Shown here: one piece after another, positions 15,939 through 24,620 of the stretch
How positions within the stretch are numbered: position 1 is the stretch's first letter
Layout of the letters: every line of letters begins with the position of its first letter
Assembly: GCF_900112265.1 (NCBI RefSeq)
Contig: NZ_FOLO01000053.1
Span: 1 to 40,177 of the forward strand
Direction: 5' to 3'
DNA: 40,177 bases
Origin: Pseudoalteromonas denitrificans DSM 6059
Lineage (GTDB): Bacteria > Pseudomonadota > Gammaproteobacteria > Enterobacterales > Alteromonadaceae
Notes under the pieces: model-generated
What the model was told of the DNA's origin: nothing
The model's input: only the letters and a program-made list of their open reading frames with translations
Databases searched by the model: none
Made by a program: the position numbers and the translations under genes

Positions 15939-18203
15939 ATGCTTAATAAAGATCTTGAAATGACACTAAATTCAGCTTTTAGAGAAGCGAGAACACATCG
16001 CCATGAATTTATGACAGTCGAACATTTGTTATTGGCTTTAGTTGATAACCCTTCAGCCGCTGAAGCGCTAGGTGCATGTGGTAGCGATACTTTGGCACTA
16101 AAAACTTCACTCTCTGAATTTATTAATGAAACCACACCTCTGATCCCTGAAATTGACCAAGATAGAGAGACACAGCCCACATTAGGTTTTCAACGTGTTT
16201 TACAAAGAGCCGTTTTTCACGTTCAGTCATCAGGTAAAAGTGAAGTAACAGGTGCCAATGTATTAGTTGCTATTTTTAGTGAACAAGAGAGTCAGGCTGT
16301 TTATCTTTTGAAAAAAAGTGATATTAGTCGACTCGATATTGTTAATTTCATTTCCCATGGTATATCTAAACTAGATTCATCGGATGATCAAGTACATAAT
16401 GATGACATAGTAGACGAACCAATTGAAGCGCCGAGTGATGAAAATAATATGCTTGAAAACTTCACTTCTAATTTAAACCAACAAGCAGAGTTAGGCTCGA
16501 TTGACCCTTTAATTGGACGTGATTTAGAAGTTGAACGTGTGGTTCAAGTTTTGTGTCGGCGTAAAAAGAATAATCCTTTGTTAGTTGGGGAAGCTGGCGT
16601 TGGTAAAACTGCAATTGCAGAAGGGCTAGCATATCGTATTGTTAATGATGATGTACCTGAAGTAATTAAGAATGCAGTGGTATTTTCTCTTGATATGGGC
16701 TCTTTATTAGCTGGTACAAAATACAGAGGTGATTTCGAAAAACGTTTCAAGTCTTTGTTAAAACAACTACAGCAAGAACCCGATGCAATTTTATTTATAG
16801 ATGAAATCCATACTATTATAGGAGCTGGAGCTGCATCAGGTGGTGTGATGGATGCATCAAACTTAATAAAACCATTATTATCTAGTGGTAAACTACGTTG
16901 TATGGGATCAACAACTTATGGTGAGTTTAAAAATATTTTTGAAAAAGATCGTGCTTTAGTTAGGCGTTTTCAAAAAGTGGATGTTTTAGAACCTAGCGTT
17001 TCTGATACAACTAAAATTTTAAATGGCTTGAAAGACAGATATGAGCAGCATCATGGGATTCGTTATACTCAAAGAGCACTGAGAGCTGCTGCTGAGCTAA
17101 GTGCTAAATATATAAATGAGCGTCACCTACCGGATAAAGCGATTGACGTTATTGATGAAGCAGGTGCAAGTCAACGCTTGCTGCCAACGTCAAAGCGTAA
17201 AAAAACGATTGGTGTTGCAGATATTGAACAAATAATTGCAAAAATAGCACGTATTCCACAGCAAAGTGTTTCATCCTCTGATAAAGACACATTAAAAAAC
17301 CTAGACAGAAACTTAAAGCTATTGGTATTTGGCCAGGACGAATCAATTGAAGCACTGACTGCGGCAATTCGTTTATCTCGTTCAGGTTTATCAAGTGAAG
17401 ATAAACCAATAGGTTCCTTTTTATTTGCAGGCCCAACTGGTGTCGGTAAAACAGAGGTAACGAAACAACTTGCAAAGTGTTTAGGCATAGAATTGGTACG
17501 TTTTGATATGTCTGAATATATGGAGCGACATGCAATCAGCCGCTTAATTGGTGCCCCCCCTGGTTATGTAGGGTTTGATCAAGGTGGTTTATTAACTGAA
17601 GCCGTTATAAAGCAACCCCACTGTGTTATTTTATTGGATGAAATAGAAAAAGCACATTCAGATATTTATAACATTTTATTGCAAGTAATGGATCACGGTA
17701 CATTAACCGATAATAATGGTCGTAAAGCCGATTTTAGAAATGTTGTTGTTGTAATGACTACTAATGCGGGTGTTCATGAAACAACACGTTCAACAATGGG
17801 TTTTAAACAGCAAGACCATAGCTTTGATGCTATGAGTGAGATAAATAAAACTTTTTCTCCTGAGTTTAGAAATCGTTTAGATAACATTATTTGGTTTAAT
17901 CATTTAAATGAAGAAGTGATTTTGCATGTTGTTGATAAATTTGTTGTTGAACTTCAGGCACAATTGGATAAAAAGTCCGTTTGCTTAGAATTAACCGAAC
18001 AAGCACGTCAATGGTTAGCAAAAGAAGGTTATGATAAAACCATGGGCGCACGTCCTATGGCGAGATTAATTCAGGAAAAACTGAAAAAACCTTTAGCAAA
18101 TGAAATTTTATTTGGTTCATTAACTGATGGTGGAGTTGTGAAAATTAGAGTGAAAAACAAAAAACTTTATTTTGAATATGAATCTGAATTAACCCCAGCA
18201 TAA
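15939..18203 (+). CDS. clpA: ATP-dependent Clp protease ATP-binding subunit ClpA
   Basis: A 754-aa AAA+ unfoldase. It has an N-domain (about 1-145), D1 with GEAGVGKTAIAEGLA and FIDEIHT, and D2 with GPTGVGKTEVTKQLA and LLDEIEKAH, ending in the VEL-type C-terminal domain. The ClpP-docking loop, IGL in E. coli, reads MGF here (STMGFKQQD). The start is ATG 15939 with AGGAG 6 nt upstream; a TTG six bases earlier is in frame but has no separate ribosome site. It partners with ClpS and ClpP (not in window). Its substrates include those labelled by the Aat and Bpt enzymes encoded just downstream on the other strand. Confidence 0.96.
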   Translation: MLNKDLEMTLNSAFREARTHRHEFMTVEHLLLALVDNPSAAEALGACGSDTLALKTSLSEFINETTPLIPEIDQDRETQPTLGFQRVLQRAVFHVQSSGKSEVTGANVLVAIFSEQESQAVYLLKKSDISRLDIVNFISHGISKLDSSDDQVHNDDIVDEPIEAPSDENNMLENFTSNLNQQAELGSIDPLIGRDLEVERVVQVLCRRKKNNPLLVGEAGVGKTAIAEGLAYRIVNDDVPEVIKNAVVFSLDMGSLLAGTKYRGDFEKRFKSLLKQLQQEPDAILFIDEIHTIIGAGAASGGVMDASNLIKPLLSSGKLRCMGSTTYGEFKNIFEKDRALVRRFQKVDVLEPSVSDTTKILNGLKDRYEQHHGIRYTQRALRAAAELSAKYINERHLPDKAIDVIDEAGASQRLLPTSKRKKTIGVADIEQIIAKIARIPQQSVSSSDKDTLKNLDRNLKLLVFGQDESIEALTAAIRLSRSGLSSEDKPIGSFLFAGPTGVGKTEVTKQLAKCLGIELVRFDMSEYMERHAISRLIGAPPGYVGFDQGGLLTEAVIKQPHCVILLDEIEKAHSDIYNILLQVMDHGTLTDNNGRKADFRNVVVVMTTNAGVHETTRSTMGFKQQDHSFDAMSEINKTFSPEFRNRLDNIIWFNHLNEEVILHVVDKFVVELQAQLDKKSVCLELTEQARQWLAKEGYDKTMGARPMARLIQEKLKKPLANEILFGSLTDGGVVKIRVKNKKLYFEYESELTPA

Positions 18204-18216
18204 AAGTAAAAGATAC

Positions 18217-18250
18217 AAAAAAGCTCAGTTTTAACTGAGCTTTTTTTTTA
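18217..18250. terminator. Bidirectional terminator between clpA and infA
   Basis: AAGCTCAG (18221-18228) pairs with CTGAGCTT (18235-18242) with A and T runs outside, closing the converging clpA and infA transcripts. Confidence 0.9.
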
Positions 18251-18280
18251 TCAAAAATTTATCTTTGACTCTGCTGGTGT

Positions 18281-18499
18281 TTAGCGGGCACGGAAAACGA
18301 TACGTCCTTTAGACAAATCATACGGTGTTAATTCAACCGTTACTTTGTCACCTGTCAGTATACGAATGTAGTTCTTACGCATTTTGCCAGAAATATGAGC
18401 TATAACAACATGACCGTTTTCAAGCTCAACCTTGAACATAGTATTTGGTAAAGTGTCAAGGATTGTACCTTGCATTTCAATTACGTCTTCTTTCGCCAT
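18281..18499 (-). CDS. infA: Translation initiation factor IF-1
   Basis: A 72-aa S1/OB-fold protein, nearly invariant across bacteria: MAKEDVIEMQGTILDTLPN at the start and GKMRKNYIRILTGDKVTVEL in the middle. It binds the ribosomal A site during initiation. The transcript comes from the right; bpt and aat lie 87 bp upstream on the same strand, as in other gammaproteobacteria. AGAGGTG lies about 12 nt before the ATG. Confidence 0.97.
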   Translation of the reverse strand: MAKEDVIEMQGTILDTLPNTMFKVELENGHVVIAHISGKMRKNYIRILTGDKVTVELTPYDLSKGRIVFRAR

Positions 18500-18586
18500 C
18501 TTAAGCGTATCACCTCTAGAATATTTAGGTGCAGATTCTGCCCAAAAGAAGACGATAAGTAAAGCAACTGAAGAGATATTTGTTAA

Positions 18587-19291
18587 TTAAATGCTGATCC
18601 AACGCTCAAACTCCAAAATTTGATGATTTTTAAACTGATTTTTGTAATTCATCTTTTTACAATCATCAATTTGATAGCCTAAATATACAAATTTCTTATT
18701 GAGAGAGTTGGCTAATTTTATTTGTTCCAGCACCATAACTGTTCCAATACTGAAATTTTCATATTCGGGATCAAAAAATGTATAAATGGCAGATAATGAA
18801 TTGTTGAGTAAATCAGTGACTGCAATTGCAATTAATTTGTCGTCATCATAAAGCTCTATATAAGTAATAGGTAACCAAGAACATAATAAAAAGCTTTTAT
18901 ATTGTTCTTCATTTGCTGGAAACATACTACTGTCATTATGTCGTTCGTTGATATATTTTTCATATAATGAATAATATTCATCTTTTGGTACTACGCTGGA
19001 TTTAACCGTAAAATGCTTTTGTGCTTTTTTTATTTTTCTTTTTTGAGAACGACTTGGTATAAAGTCATTCACCAATACCCTAATAGCTCTACATTTAAAA
19101 CAAGGAGCACAATGAGGCCGATATATTTGATCTCCACTGCGTCTAAAGCCTAAATTCAGCAATGCTTCATAACCCGTATCATTATAACAATTGGGCTCTA
19201 ATATTACTAAAAGTTGTTCCTGTTTGTTGGGTAAATAATTACAGGGAAAACTTTGGCTAAGACCTAGCTTTGTTGGTAGGTGTCTATTCAT
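18587..19291 (-). CDS. bpt: Aspartate/glutamate leucyltransferase
   Basis: A 234-aa leucyl-tRNA-protein transferase of the Bpt type (formerly annotated as arginyltransferase Ate). It adds Leu to N-terminal Asp or Glu, making the protein a ClpS substrate. The N-terminal domain has the paired cysteines HCAPCFKCRAIRV and the C-terminal GNAT-like domain includes YTFFDPEYENFSIGTVMVLEQI and VYLGYQIDDCKKMNYK. Length is normal. Its ATG (19291) lies 8 bp inside the end of aat, so the two are translationally coupled. The gene is AT-rich like its neighbours. Confidence 0.93.
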   Translation of the reverse strand: MNRHLPTKLGLSQSFPCNYLPNKQEQLLVILEPNCYNDTGYEALLNLGFRRSGDQIYRPHCAPCFKCRAIRVLVNDFIPSRSQKRKIKKAQKHFTVKSSVVPKDEYYSLYEKYINERHNDSSMFPANEEQYKSFLLCSWLPITYIELYDDDKLIAIAVTDLLNNSLSAIYTFFDPEYENFSIGTVMVLEQIKLANSLNKKFVYLGYQIDDCKKMNYKNQFKNHQILEFERWISI

Positions 19292-20000
19292 AAATATTAT
19301 CTAATTCTTGAGATTGCCACATGTTTTCTGGCATTTTATATTTTTGTGCTAATTTAAGTTTAGTCAAAAATTCTTGTCTGGTTAATTCAGATGCACCTAA
19401 AGAAGTTAAATAGGGGTTCGTTAGCTGACAATCAATAAAGTGTGCATTATGTCGTTGCAACCAGTTAACTAAAGCCCAACAGGCAAGCTTTGAAGCATTT
19501 GTCATAGTATGAAACATAGATTCACCACAAAAAACACCACTTTGCATTATGCCATATAGTCCACCAACAATTTTATTATTATGATAAACCTCTACGCTGT
19601 GTGCTAAACCAGTTTGGTGAAGAGACATATAAGCTTGCTTCATACTTGGTGTGATCCAAGTACCTTCTTGATTTACACGTTGTTGCTGACAACTGTCAAT
19701 GACAGATTCAAATTGTGTATTGATTTTGACAATAAAATTATTTTTCTTTTGATACTTTTTAAGGCTTTTACTGATGTGAAAATTTGATAGATTAATTACA
19801 GCACGTATTGAAGGTGACCACCACATGATAGGTTCATCCTCACTAAACCATGGAAAAATACCTGACTGATATGCAAGCTTTAGCCTTTGATTTGATAAAT
19901 CACCACCAAATGCGAGTAAGCCATCAGGTTCATCCAACGCTAATTCAGGGCTTGGGAAACCATATTCTACGGGTCCTAGTTGATATACTTGTTTTGACAT
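19284..20000 (-). CDS. aat: Leucyl/phenylalanyl-tRNA-protein transferase
   Basis: A 238-aa Aat that adds Leu or Phe to N-terminal Lys or Arg. Typical segments are FPSPELALDEPDGLLAFGGD (near 15-34), GIFPWFSEDEPIMWWSPS (47-64) and GVFCGESMFHTMTNASKLAC. It overlaps bpt by 8 bp and lies upstream of infA. A strong terminator ends only about 12 bp before its start codon, so transcription must come through that terminator from trxB or from a promoter inside trxB or the hairpin region. Confidence 0.96.
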   Translation of the reverse strand: MSKQVYQLGPVEYGFPSPELALDEPDGLLAFGGDLSNQRLKLAYQSGIFPWFSEDEPIMWWSPSIRAVINLSNFHISKSLKKYQKKNNFIVKINTQFESVIDSCQQQRVNQEGTWITPSMKQAYMSLHQTGLAHSVEVYHNNKIVGGLYGIMQSGVFCGESMFHTMTNASKLACWALVNWLQRHNAHFIDCQLTNPYLTSLGASELTRQEFLTKLKLAQKYKMPENMWQSQELDNIYE

Positions 20001-20015
20001 CTTTATTTTCTATAT

Positions 20016-20047
20016 AAAAAAACCGAACACGTGAGTTCGGTTTTTTT
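20016..20047 (-). terminator. Strong hairpin between trxB and aat
   Basis: AAAAAAACCGAAC and GTTCGGTTTTTTT form a stem of 12 or more base pairs with loop ACGTGA. It follows the trxB stop by 12 bp and ends just before the aat ribosome site. Confidence 0.9.
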
Positions 20048-20059
20048 ATTGATTAATAA

Positions 20060-21010
20060 TTAAAGGTTATCTAAATATTTTTCTGCGTCTAGGGCAGCCA
20101 TACAACCGGTTCCTGCTGATGTGATTGCTTGACGATAAATATGATCCGATACATCACCTGCAGCATAAACACCTTCAACACTGGTTTGTGTTGCATTACC
20201 TTTAAGACCTGTATTGACTGCTAAATAGCCGTCATTCATGTTCAACTGGCCAACAAACATATCAGTATTAGGCTTATGGCCTATCGCGATGAATACTCCC
20301 ATAACGGCAACTTCTTTTGTATCATCTGATTTAGTCGATTTAAGACGAACACCTGTAACACCCATTTCATCGCCAAGGACTTCATCTAAAGTATTATCTG
20401 TGTGTAAAATAATATTACCGCTTTCAACTTTATCCATTAAACGGTCAATGAGGATTTTTTCACTTCTGAAAGTATCTCTACGGTGAACCAAATGTACTTT
20501 TGATGCGATGTTAGAGAGATAAAGTGCTTCTTCAACGGCTGTATTACCGCCGCCAACAACAGCAACTTCTTGGTTGCGATAAAAGAAACCATCACAAGTT
20601 GCACATGCAGAAACCCCTTTTCCTTTAAATGCTTCTTCAGACTCCATACCTAAGTATTTAGCCGATGCACCTGTTGCAATAATTAATGCATCACATGTAT
20701 AAGTACCAGAATCACCTGTTAGTGTGAATGGTCGGTTTTTAACATCAACAGTATTGATATGGTCAAAAATAATTTCAGTTTCAAAGCGTTCAGCATGTTC
20801 TTTCATTTGCTCCATTAAACCTGGGCCTGTCATATCAGCACTTCCACCAGGCCAGTTTTCAACTTCAGTTGTTGTTGTAAGCTGACCACCTTGCTGCATA
20901 CCCGTAATTAATACTGGGTTTAAATTTGCTCTTGCAGCATAAACCGCTGCTGTGTAACCTGCTGGACCTGAACCTAAAATAAGTAATTTACTATGTTTTG
21001 CTGATGTCAT
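20060..21010 (-). CDS. trxB: Thioredoxin reductase
   Basis: A 316-aa flavoprotein that reduces thioredoxin with NADPH. It has an FAD-binding GSGPAGYTAAVYAARA near the N-terminus, redox-active CATC (SACATCDGFF), NADPH-binding GGGNTAVEEALYLS and the C-terminal FAD motif GVYAAGDV. The position upstream of aat matches E. coli, except that the cydDC genes found between them there are absent. GGA lies 8 nt before ATG 21010. Confidence 0.97.
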   Translation of the reverse strand: MTSAKHSKLLILGSGPAGYTAAVYAARANLNPVLITGMQQGGQLTTTTEVENWPGGSADMTGPGLMEQMKEHAERFETEIIFDHINTVDVKNRPFTLTGDSGTYTCDALIIATGASAKYLGMESEEAFKGKGVSACATCDGFFYRNQEVAVVGGGNTAVEEALYLSNIASKVHLVHRRDTFRSEKILIDRLMDKVESGNIILHTDNTLDEVLGDEMGVTGVRLKSTKSDDTKEVAVMGVFIAIGHKPNTDMFVGQLNMNDGYLAVNTGLKGNATQTSVEGVYAAGDVSDHIYRQAITSAGTGCMAALDAEKYLDNL

Positions 21011-21094
21011 GAATTAATTCCAAATACTTTAAAGTATAAATTTGTGTATTGTTTTTTAAGATGAGGTTGATTCTAAGAAAAACAAGCGGGTTGT

Positions 21095-21115
21095 AAACAT
21101 TTTTGTAAAATGTTT
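21095..21115. promoter_or_regulatory. Perfect 9-bp inverted repeat between response regulator and trxB
   Basis: AAACATTTT-TGT-AAAATGTTT. It is 80 bp past the response regulator stop and 85 bp upstream of trxB. It has no T run on the trxB-reading strand, so it looks more like an operator than a terminator. Function unknown. Confidence 0.35.
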
Positions 21116-21200
21116 GAAAATTACTTTTTGCTAAAATTCCGAACTTGTGAATTATTGTGTACTAATTCTTTTTGCAACCTTGTTATCAATATTTTGTTAA

Positions 21201-21629
21201 TTAGGGTAATAAGCCATGCTCCTTGGCTAATTGAGAGAGAAAATGATTTTCAGTTACAACTCTATGGTACTCTAAGGCTTGTTCAATTGCGGATATAAAC
21301 TCAAGGTTGTGCCAAGGTTTATTTATAAACCTGTAAATTTCGGCATCATTCACAGCGCTAACGACAGTATTGAGATCTGCACATCCAGATAAAATAATAC
21401 GTTGAGATCTCGGGTGTATTTCTTTTGTTTTAGAAAGAAACGTAATGCCATCCATTAATGGCATATTATAATCTGAAATAAATAATTCAAATAAACCACT
21501 TTCGGCTCTTTCTAATGCTTTTACAGGCTCTGAAAAATATTCAACTTGTAGATGTTTCTTTCTTATTAATAATCTTTTTAGTGAATCCAATATACTTAGA
21601 TCATCATCAAGTATCATAATTCTAGCCAT
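21201..21629 (-). CDS. Single-domain response regulator (receiver only)
   Basis: A 142-aa CheY-like receiver with no output domain. The acidic pocket is D8-D10, the phosphoacceptor is D53 (ISDYNMPLMDG), the switch residue is S81 and the conserved lysine is K104 (FINKPW). The receiver and tail (KPWHNLEFISAIEQALEYH) resemble those of RpfG/HD-GYP-type regulators, but nothing follows. I chose ATG 21629 because AGGA lies 6 nt upstream; the in-frame extension to 21863 is hydrophobic and unlike any family. It is divergent from fadH. No histidine kinase is encoded nearby, so the partner is elsewhere. Confidence 0.85.
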   Translation of the reverse strand: MARIMILDDDLSILDSLKRLLIRKKHLQVEYFSEPVKALERAESGLFELFISDYNMPLMDGITFLSKTKEIHPRSQRIILSGCADLNTVVSAVNDAEIYRFINKPWHNLEFISAIEQALEYHRVVTENHFLSQLAKEHGLLP

Positions 21630-21861
21630 GGCAAATCCTACACAGTAATGAATAAAATATTCGAGGTTATAAATTAAAGGTAGTATATCTTTGTAAAACT
21701 GTGCTTTTTTAAGGCAAAAAATCATTTTATTAAAAATAAAATGGGTTAGATAAAATTGAATTAACAAATGATAACGACATGAATGAAAATTAAAATGATA
21801 CTTAAGGAAAAGTACTTTTGAATTACCTCTGCTAATAACTAATATAGATATGGAGCGTATC

Positions 21862-23892
21862 ATGACATCATTAAATTTGAATTATCCAAAATTATTTACA
21901 CCATTAGATTTAGGTTTTACGCAATTAAAAAATCGTATCATCATGGGCTCAATGCATACAGGGCTTGAAGAACACAAAAATGGTATTGAACGTATGGCTG
22001 CTTTTTTCTCAGAAAGAGCCAAAGGAGGGGTTGCACTTATTGTGACCGGAGGTTTTGGTCCAAATGATGAAGGGGCGACACACCCTCAAACTAATTTGAT
22101 TCGCTCAAATGAAGATGCACAAAAACATCAAGTGATAACCGATGCAGTTCATAAAGAAGATGCAAAAATTTGTATGCAAATTCTTCATACCGGCAGATAT
22201 GCTTTTAATAAAACATCCGTAGCACCTTCTGCAATACAGGCACCTATTAACCCATTTAGGCCGAAAGCATTGGATAGTAATGGCATCGAAAAACAAATCT
22301 CTGATATTGTAAAAATGGCTAAATATGCACAAGTTGGTGGTTATGATGGTGTTGAAATCATGGGCTCTGAAGGTTATTTCATAAATCAATTTTTAGTAAA
22401 AAGAACAAATCAGCGTGAAGATGAGTGGGGGGGAAATTATGATAATAGAATGAAACTGGCTGTTGAAGTGGTAAAAAGAACACGAGAAGCTGTCGGAAAA
22501 GAATTTATCATTATTTATAGACTGTCGATGTTAGACCTTGTTGAAGGTGGCAGTACTTTTGAAGAAGTTGTTAAATTAGGAAAAGCGATTGAACATGCTG
22601 GGGCAACAATTATTAATACGGGAATTGGCTGGCATGAGGCGCGAATACCTACTATAGCAACAAAAGTTCCCCGAGCTGCTTTTACTTGGGTGACAGCTAA
22701 ATTTAAAAAAGAATTATCAATACCGCTCATTACTTCTAATAGAATAAATATGCCCGATGTTGCTGAACAAGTGCTTGAGCGAGAAGATGCAGACTTAATT
22801 TCAATGGCTAGGCCTTTTTTAGCAGATCCATTGTTTGTACAAAAGGCAGAATCTGGAAAAAGTGAAGAAATTAATACTTGTATTGGGTGTAACCAGGCTT
22901 GTTTAGATCATGTTTTCAGTGGAAAAATGACGAGCTGTTTAGTTAATCCCAGAGCATGTCATGAGTCTGAAATTCAAATTAAAAAAACACAGTCACAAAA
23001 ACACCTTGCTGTAATTGGCGCAGGCCCCGCAGGTTTGGCGTTTGCGACAACGGCTGCAAGTCGTGGTCATAAAGTGACATTAATTGATGAAGCCAGTGAA
23101 ATCGGCGGACAATTTAATATAGCTAAGCAAGTACCAGGGAAAGAAGAATTCTATGAAACTATTCGTTATTTTAATACTGAAATTAAAACTCATGATGTTG
23201 AATTGAAATTAAATAAAAAAGTAAGCGTAACAGATTTAAATAATGAAAATTATGATGAGATTGTTATTGCAACTGGCATAGTACCCAGAAAAATAAATAT
23301 AGAAGGCATTAACCACCCTAAGGTTTTAAACTATTTAGATGTTTTAAAGTATAAAAAGGAAGTGGGTAAAAAAGTAGCTGTTATTGGGGCTGGTGGGATC
23401 GGATTTGATGTAAGTGAATATTTATGTCATCAGGGAGAGTCACCAAGTCAAAGTATCCCAAGCTTTATGGCGCAATGGGGAGTTGATATGACTTTGCAGG
23501 CTAGGGGGGGCATCGAAGGCATGAAATTAAATATCAAATCATCGCCACGAGAGGTTTACTTATTACAGCGAAAAAGTACAAAGGTTGGCGCAAATTTGGG
23601 TAAAACAACAGGCTGGATCCATAGAGCAGGTTTAAGTCAAAAAGGCGTGAAAATGCTCTCAGGTTGTGAATATACAAAAATTGATGACTTAGGTTTGCAC
23701 ATAATACGTGATGGAAAAATAGAGATACTGGAAGTTGATAATATAATAATGTGTGCGGGACAGGAGCCATTAAAAATACTGACAGAAGGTTTAAATAAGC
23801 CTTATCACTTAATTGGAGGTGCTCATGAAGCTGCTGAACTTGATGCTAAACGTGCGATAGATCAAGGGGTTCGTCTAGCTGCAGCAATTTAA
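21862..23892 (+). CDS. fadH: NADPH-dependent 2,4-dienoyl-CoA reductase
   Basis: A 676-aa three-part enzyme. It has an N-terminal FMN TIM barrel (old yellow enzyme type, about 1-335), a 4Fe-4S cysteine cluster CIGCNQACLDHVFSGKMTSC, and a C-terminal FAD/NADPH part with GAGPAGLAFA and GAGGIGFDVSEYL. It reduces 2,4-dienoyl-CoA in the breakdown of unsaturated fatty acids. I chose ATG 21862 because TGGAGC lies 5-8 nt upstream; the earlier ATG at 21850 is in the same frame but overlaps that ribosome site. It converges with the Crp/Fnr gene, and the two stop codons overlap. Confidence 0.94.
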   Translation: MTSLNLNYPKLFTPLDLGFTQLKNRIIMGSMHTGLEEHKNGIERMAAFFSERAKGGVALIVTGGFGPNDEGATHPQTNLIRSNEDAQKHQVITDAVHKEDAKICMQILHTGRYAFNKTSVAPSAIQAPINPFRPKALDSNGIEKQISDIVKMAKYAQVGGYDGVEIMGSEGYFINQFLVKRTNQREDEWGGNYDNRMKLAVEVVKRTREAVGKEFIIIYRLSMLDLVEGGSTFEEVVKLGKAIEHAGATIINTGIGWHEARIPTIATKVPRAAFTWVTAKFKKELSIPLITSNRINMPDVAEQVLEREDADLISMARPFLADPLFVQKAESGKSEEINTCIGCNQACLDHVFSGKMTSCLVNPRACHESEIQIKKTQSQKHLAVIGAGPAGLAFATTAASRGHKVTLIDEASEIGGQFNIAKQVPGKEEFYETIRYFNTEIKTHDVELKLNKKVSVTDLNNENYDEIVIATGIVPRKINIEGINHPKVLNYLDVLKYKKEVGKKVAVIGAGGIGFDVSEYLCHQGESPSQSIPSFMAQWGVDMTLQARGGIEGMKLNIKSSPREVYLLQRKSTKVGANLGKTTGWIHRAGLSQKGVKMLSGCEYTKIDDLGLHIIRDGKIEILEVDNIIMCAGQEPLKILTEGLNKPYHLIGGAHEAAELDAKRAIDQGVRLAAAI

Positions 23893-24488
23893 ACTTGAAT
23901 TTTTTTTCTTAGTCGGGAAAGCGATACAGGTGTGATCCCTAAAAAAGATGCAATATGATATTGAGGTAGTTTTTCGTTTAACTCAGGAAACTCTTTTAAA
24001 AACCATTTATATCTTTGCTCTGCATTGCCTAATAACAACTGTGCTTCACGTTTGGCATTTTTTATGAATACAGTTTGAAGTAACTTAACTTCAAGCTGTA
24101 GCCACTGAGGCTGAACAATACTGATGTTGTTTAAGTCGTGATAATTCGCCAGCATTAATTCGCAAGGCTCAAGGGCTTGTATATAATATTGACAAGGTTC
24201 ATCACTGATCAAAGCACTAATGGGTGATAGCACTTCATTTGCCTGATAAAAATGTTGATTAATTTCATTGCCTGAACGGTCAATATAATATACACGTAAT
24301 ATTCCTTTTAAAATAAAACACATATCATCACAAAATTCACCGGCTTTAATCCAATGTTCATTTGTAGTAAATGTTTTTAGATGGAATTTTTCAGAAAATG
24401 CAGACCAATCATTAAAATGGCAATCAATTTTTTTTTCAAAAACTGTTTTTAAATGCGTATAGGGTTCTGTATTTTGCTTATTTTTCAT
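23889..24488 (-). CDS. Crp/Fnr-family regulator
   Basis: A 199-aa protein with an N-terminal cyclic-nucleotide-binding-like beta barrel (about 20-120, FCDDMCFILKGILRVYYIDRSGNEINQHFY) and a C-terminal HTH (YHIASFLGITPVSLSRLRKKI). It has no cysteines arranged for an Fe-S cluster, so it is not an Fnr oxygen sensor; the ligand is unknown. This short form is common in Bacteroidetes and some gammaproteobacteria. Its stop (TAA, 23889-23891) shares bases with the fadH stop in a convergent pair. Confidence 0.85.
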   Translation of the reverse strand: MKNKQNTEPYTHLKTVFEKKIDCHFNDWSAFSEKFHLKTFTTNEHWIKAGEFCDDMCFILKGILRVYYIDRSGNEINQHFYQANEVLSPISALISDEPCQYYIQALEPCELMLANYHDLNNISIVQPQWLQLEVKLLQTVFIKNAKREAQLLLGNAEQRYKWFLKEFPELNEKLPQYHIASFLGITPVSLSRLRKKIQV

Positions 24489-24620
24489 TTATTTCAAATA
24501 TAAAAATTTTTGAAAGCATAAATTTGATTGGTTAAAAAGTCTATCAAATTAATAATGAAGAATTGATTTAAATAACTTAGTTGCCATACTTAATATTCAG
24601 GTTTTATGCTGGAGTTGGCT

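Noticed and set aside
21630..21863. Upstream extension of the response regulator to ATG 21863
   Set aside because: The extension is not receiver-like, and ATG 21629 has a well placed ribosome site and the family N-terminus.
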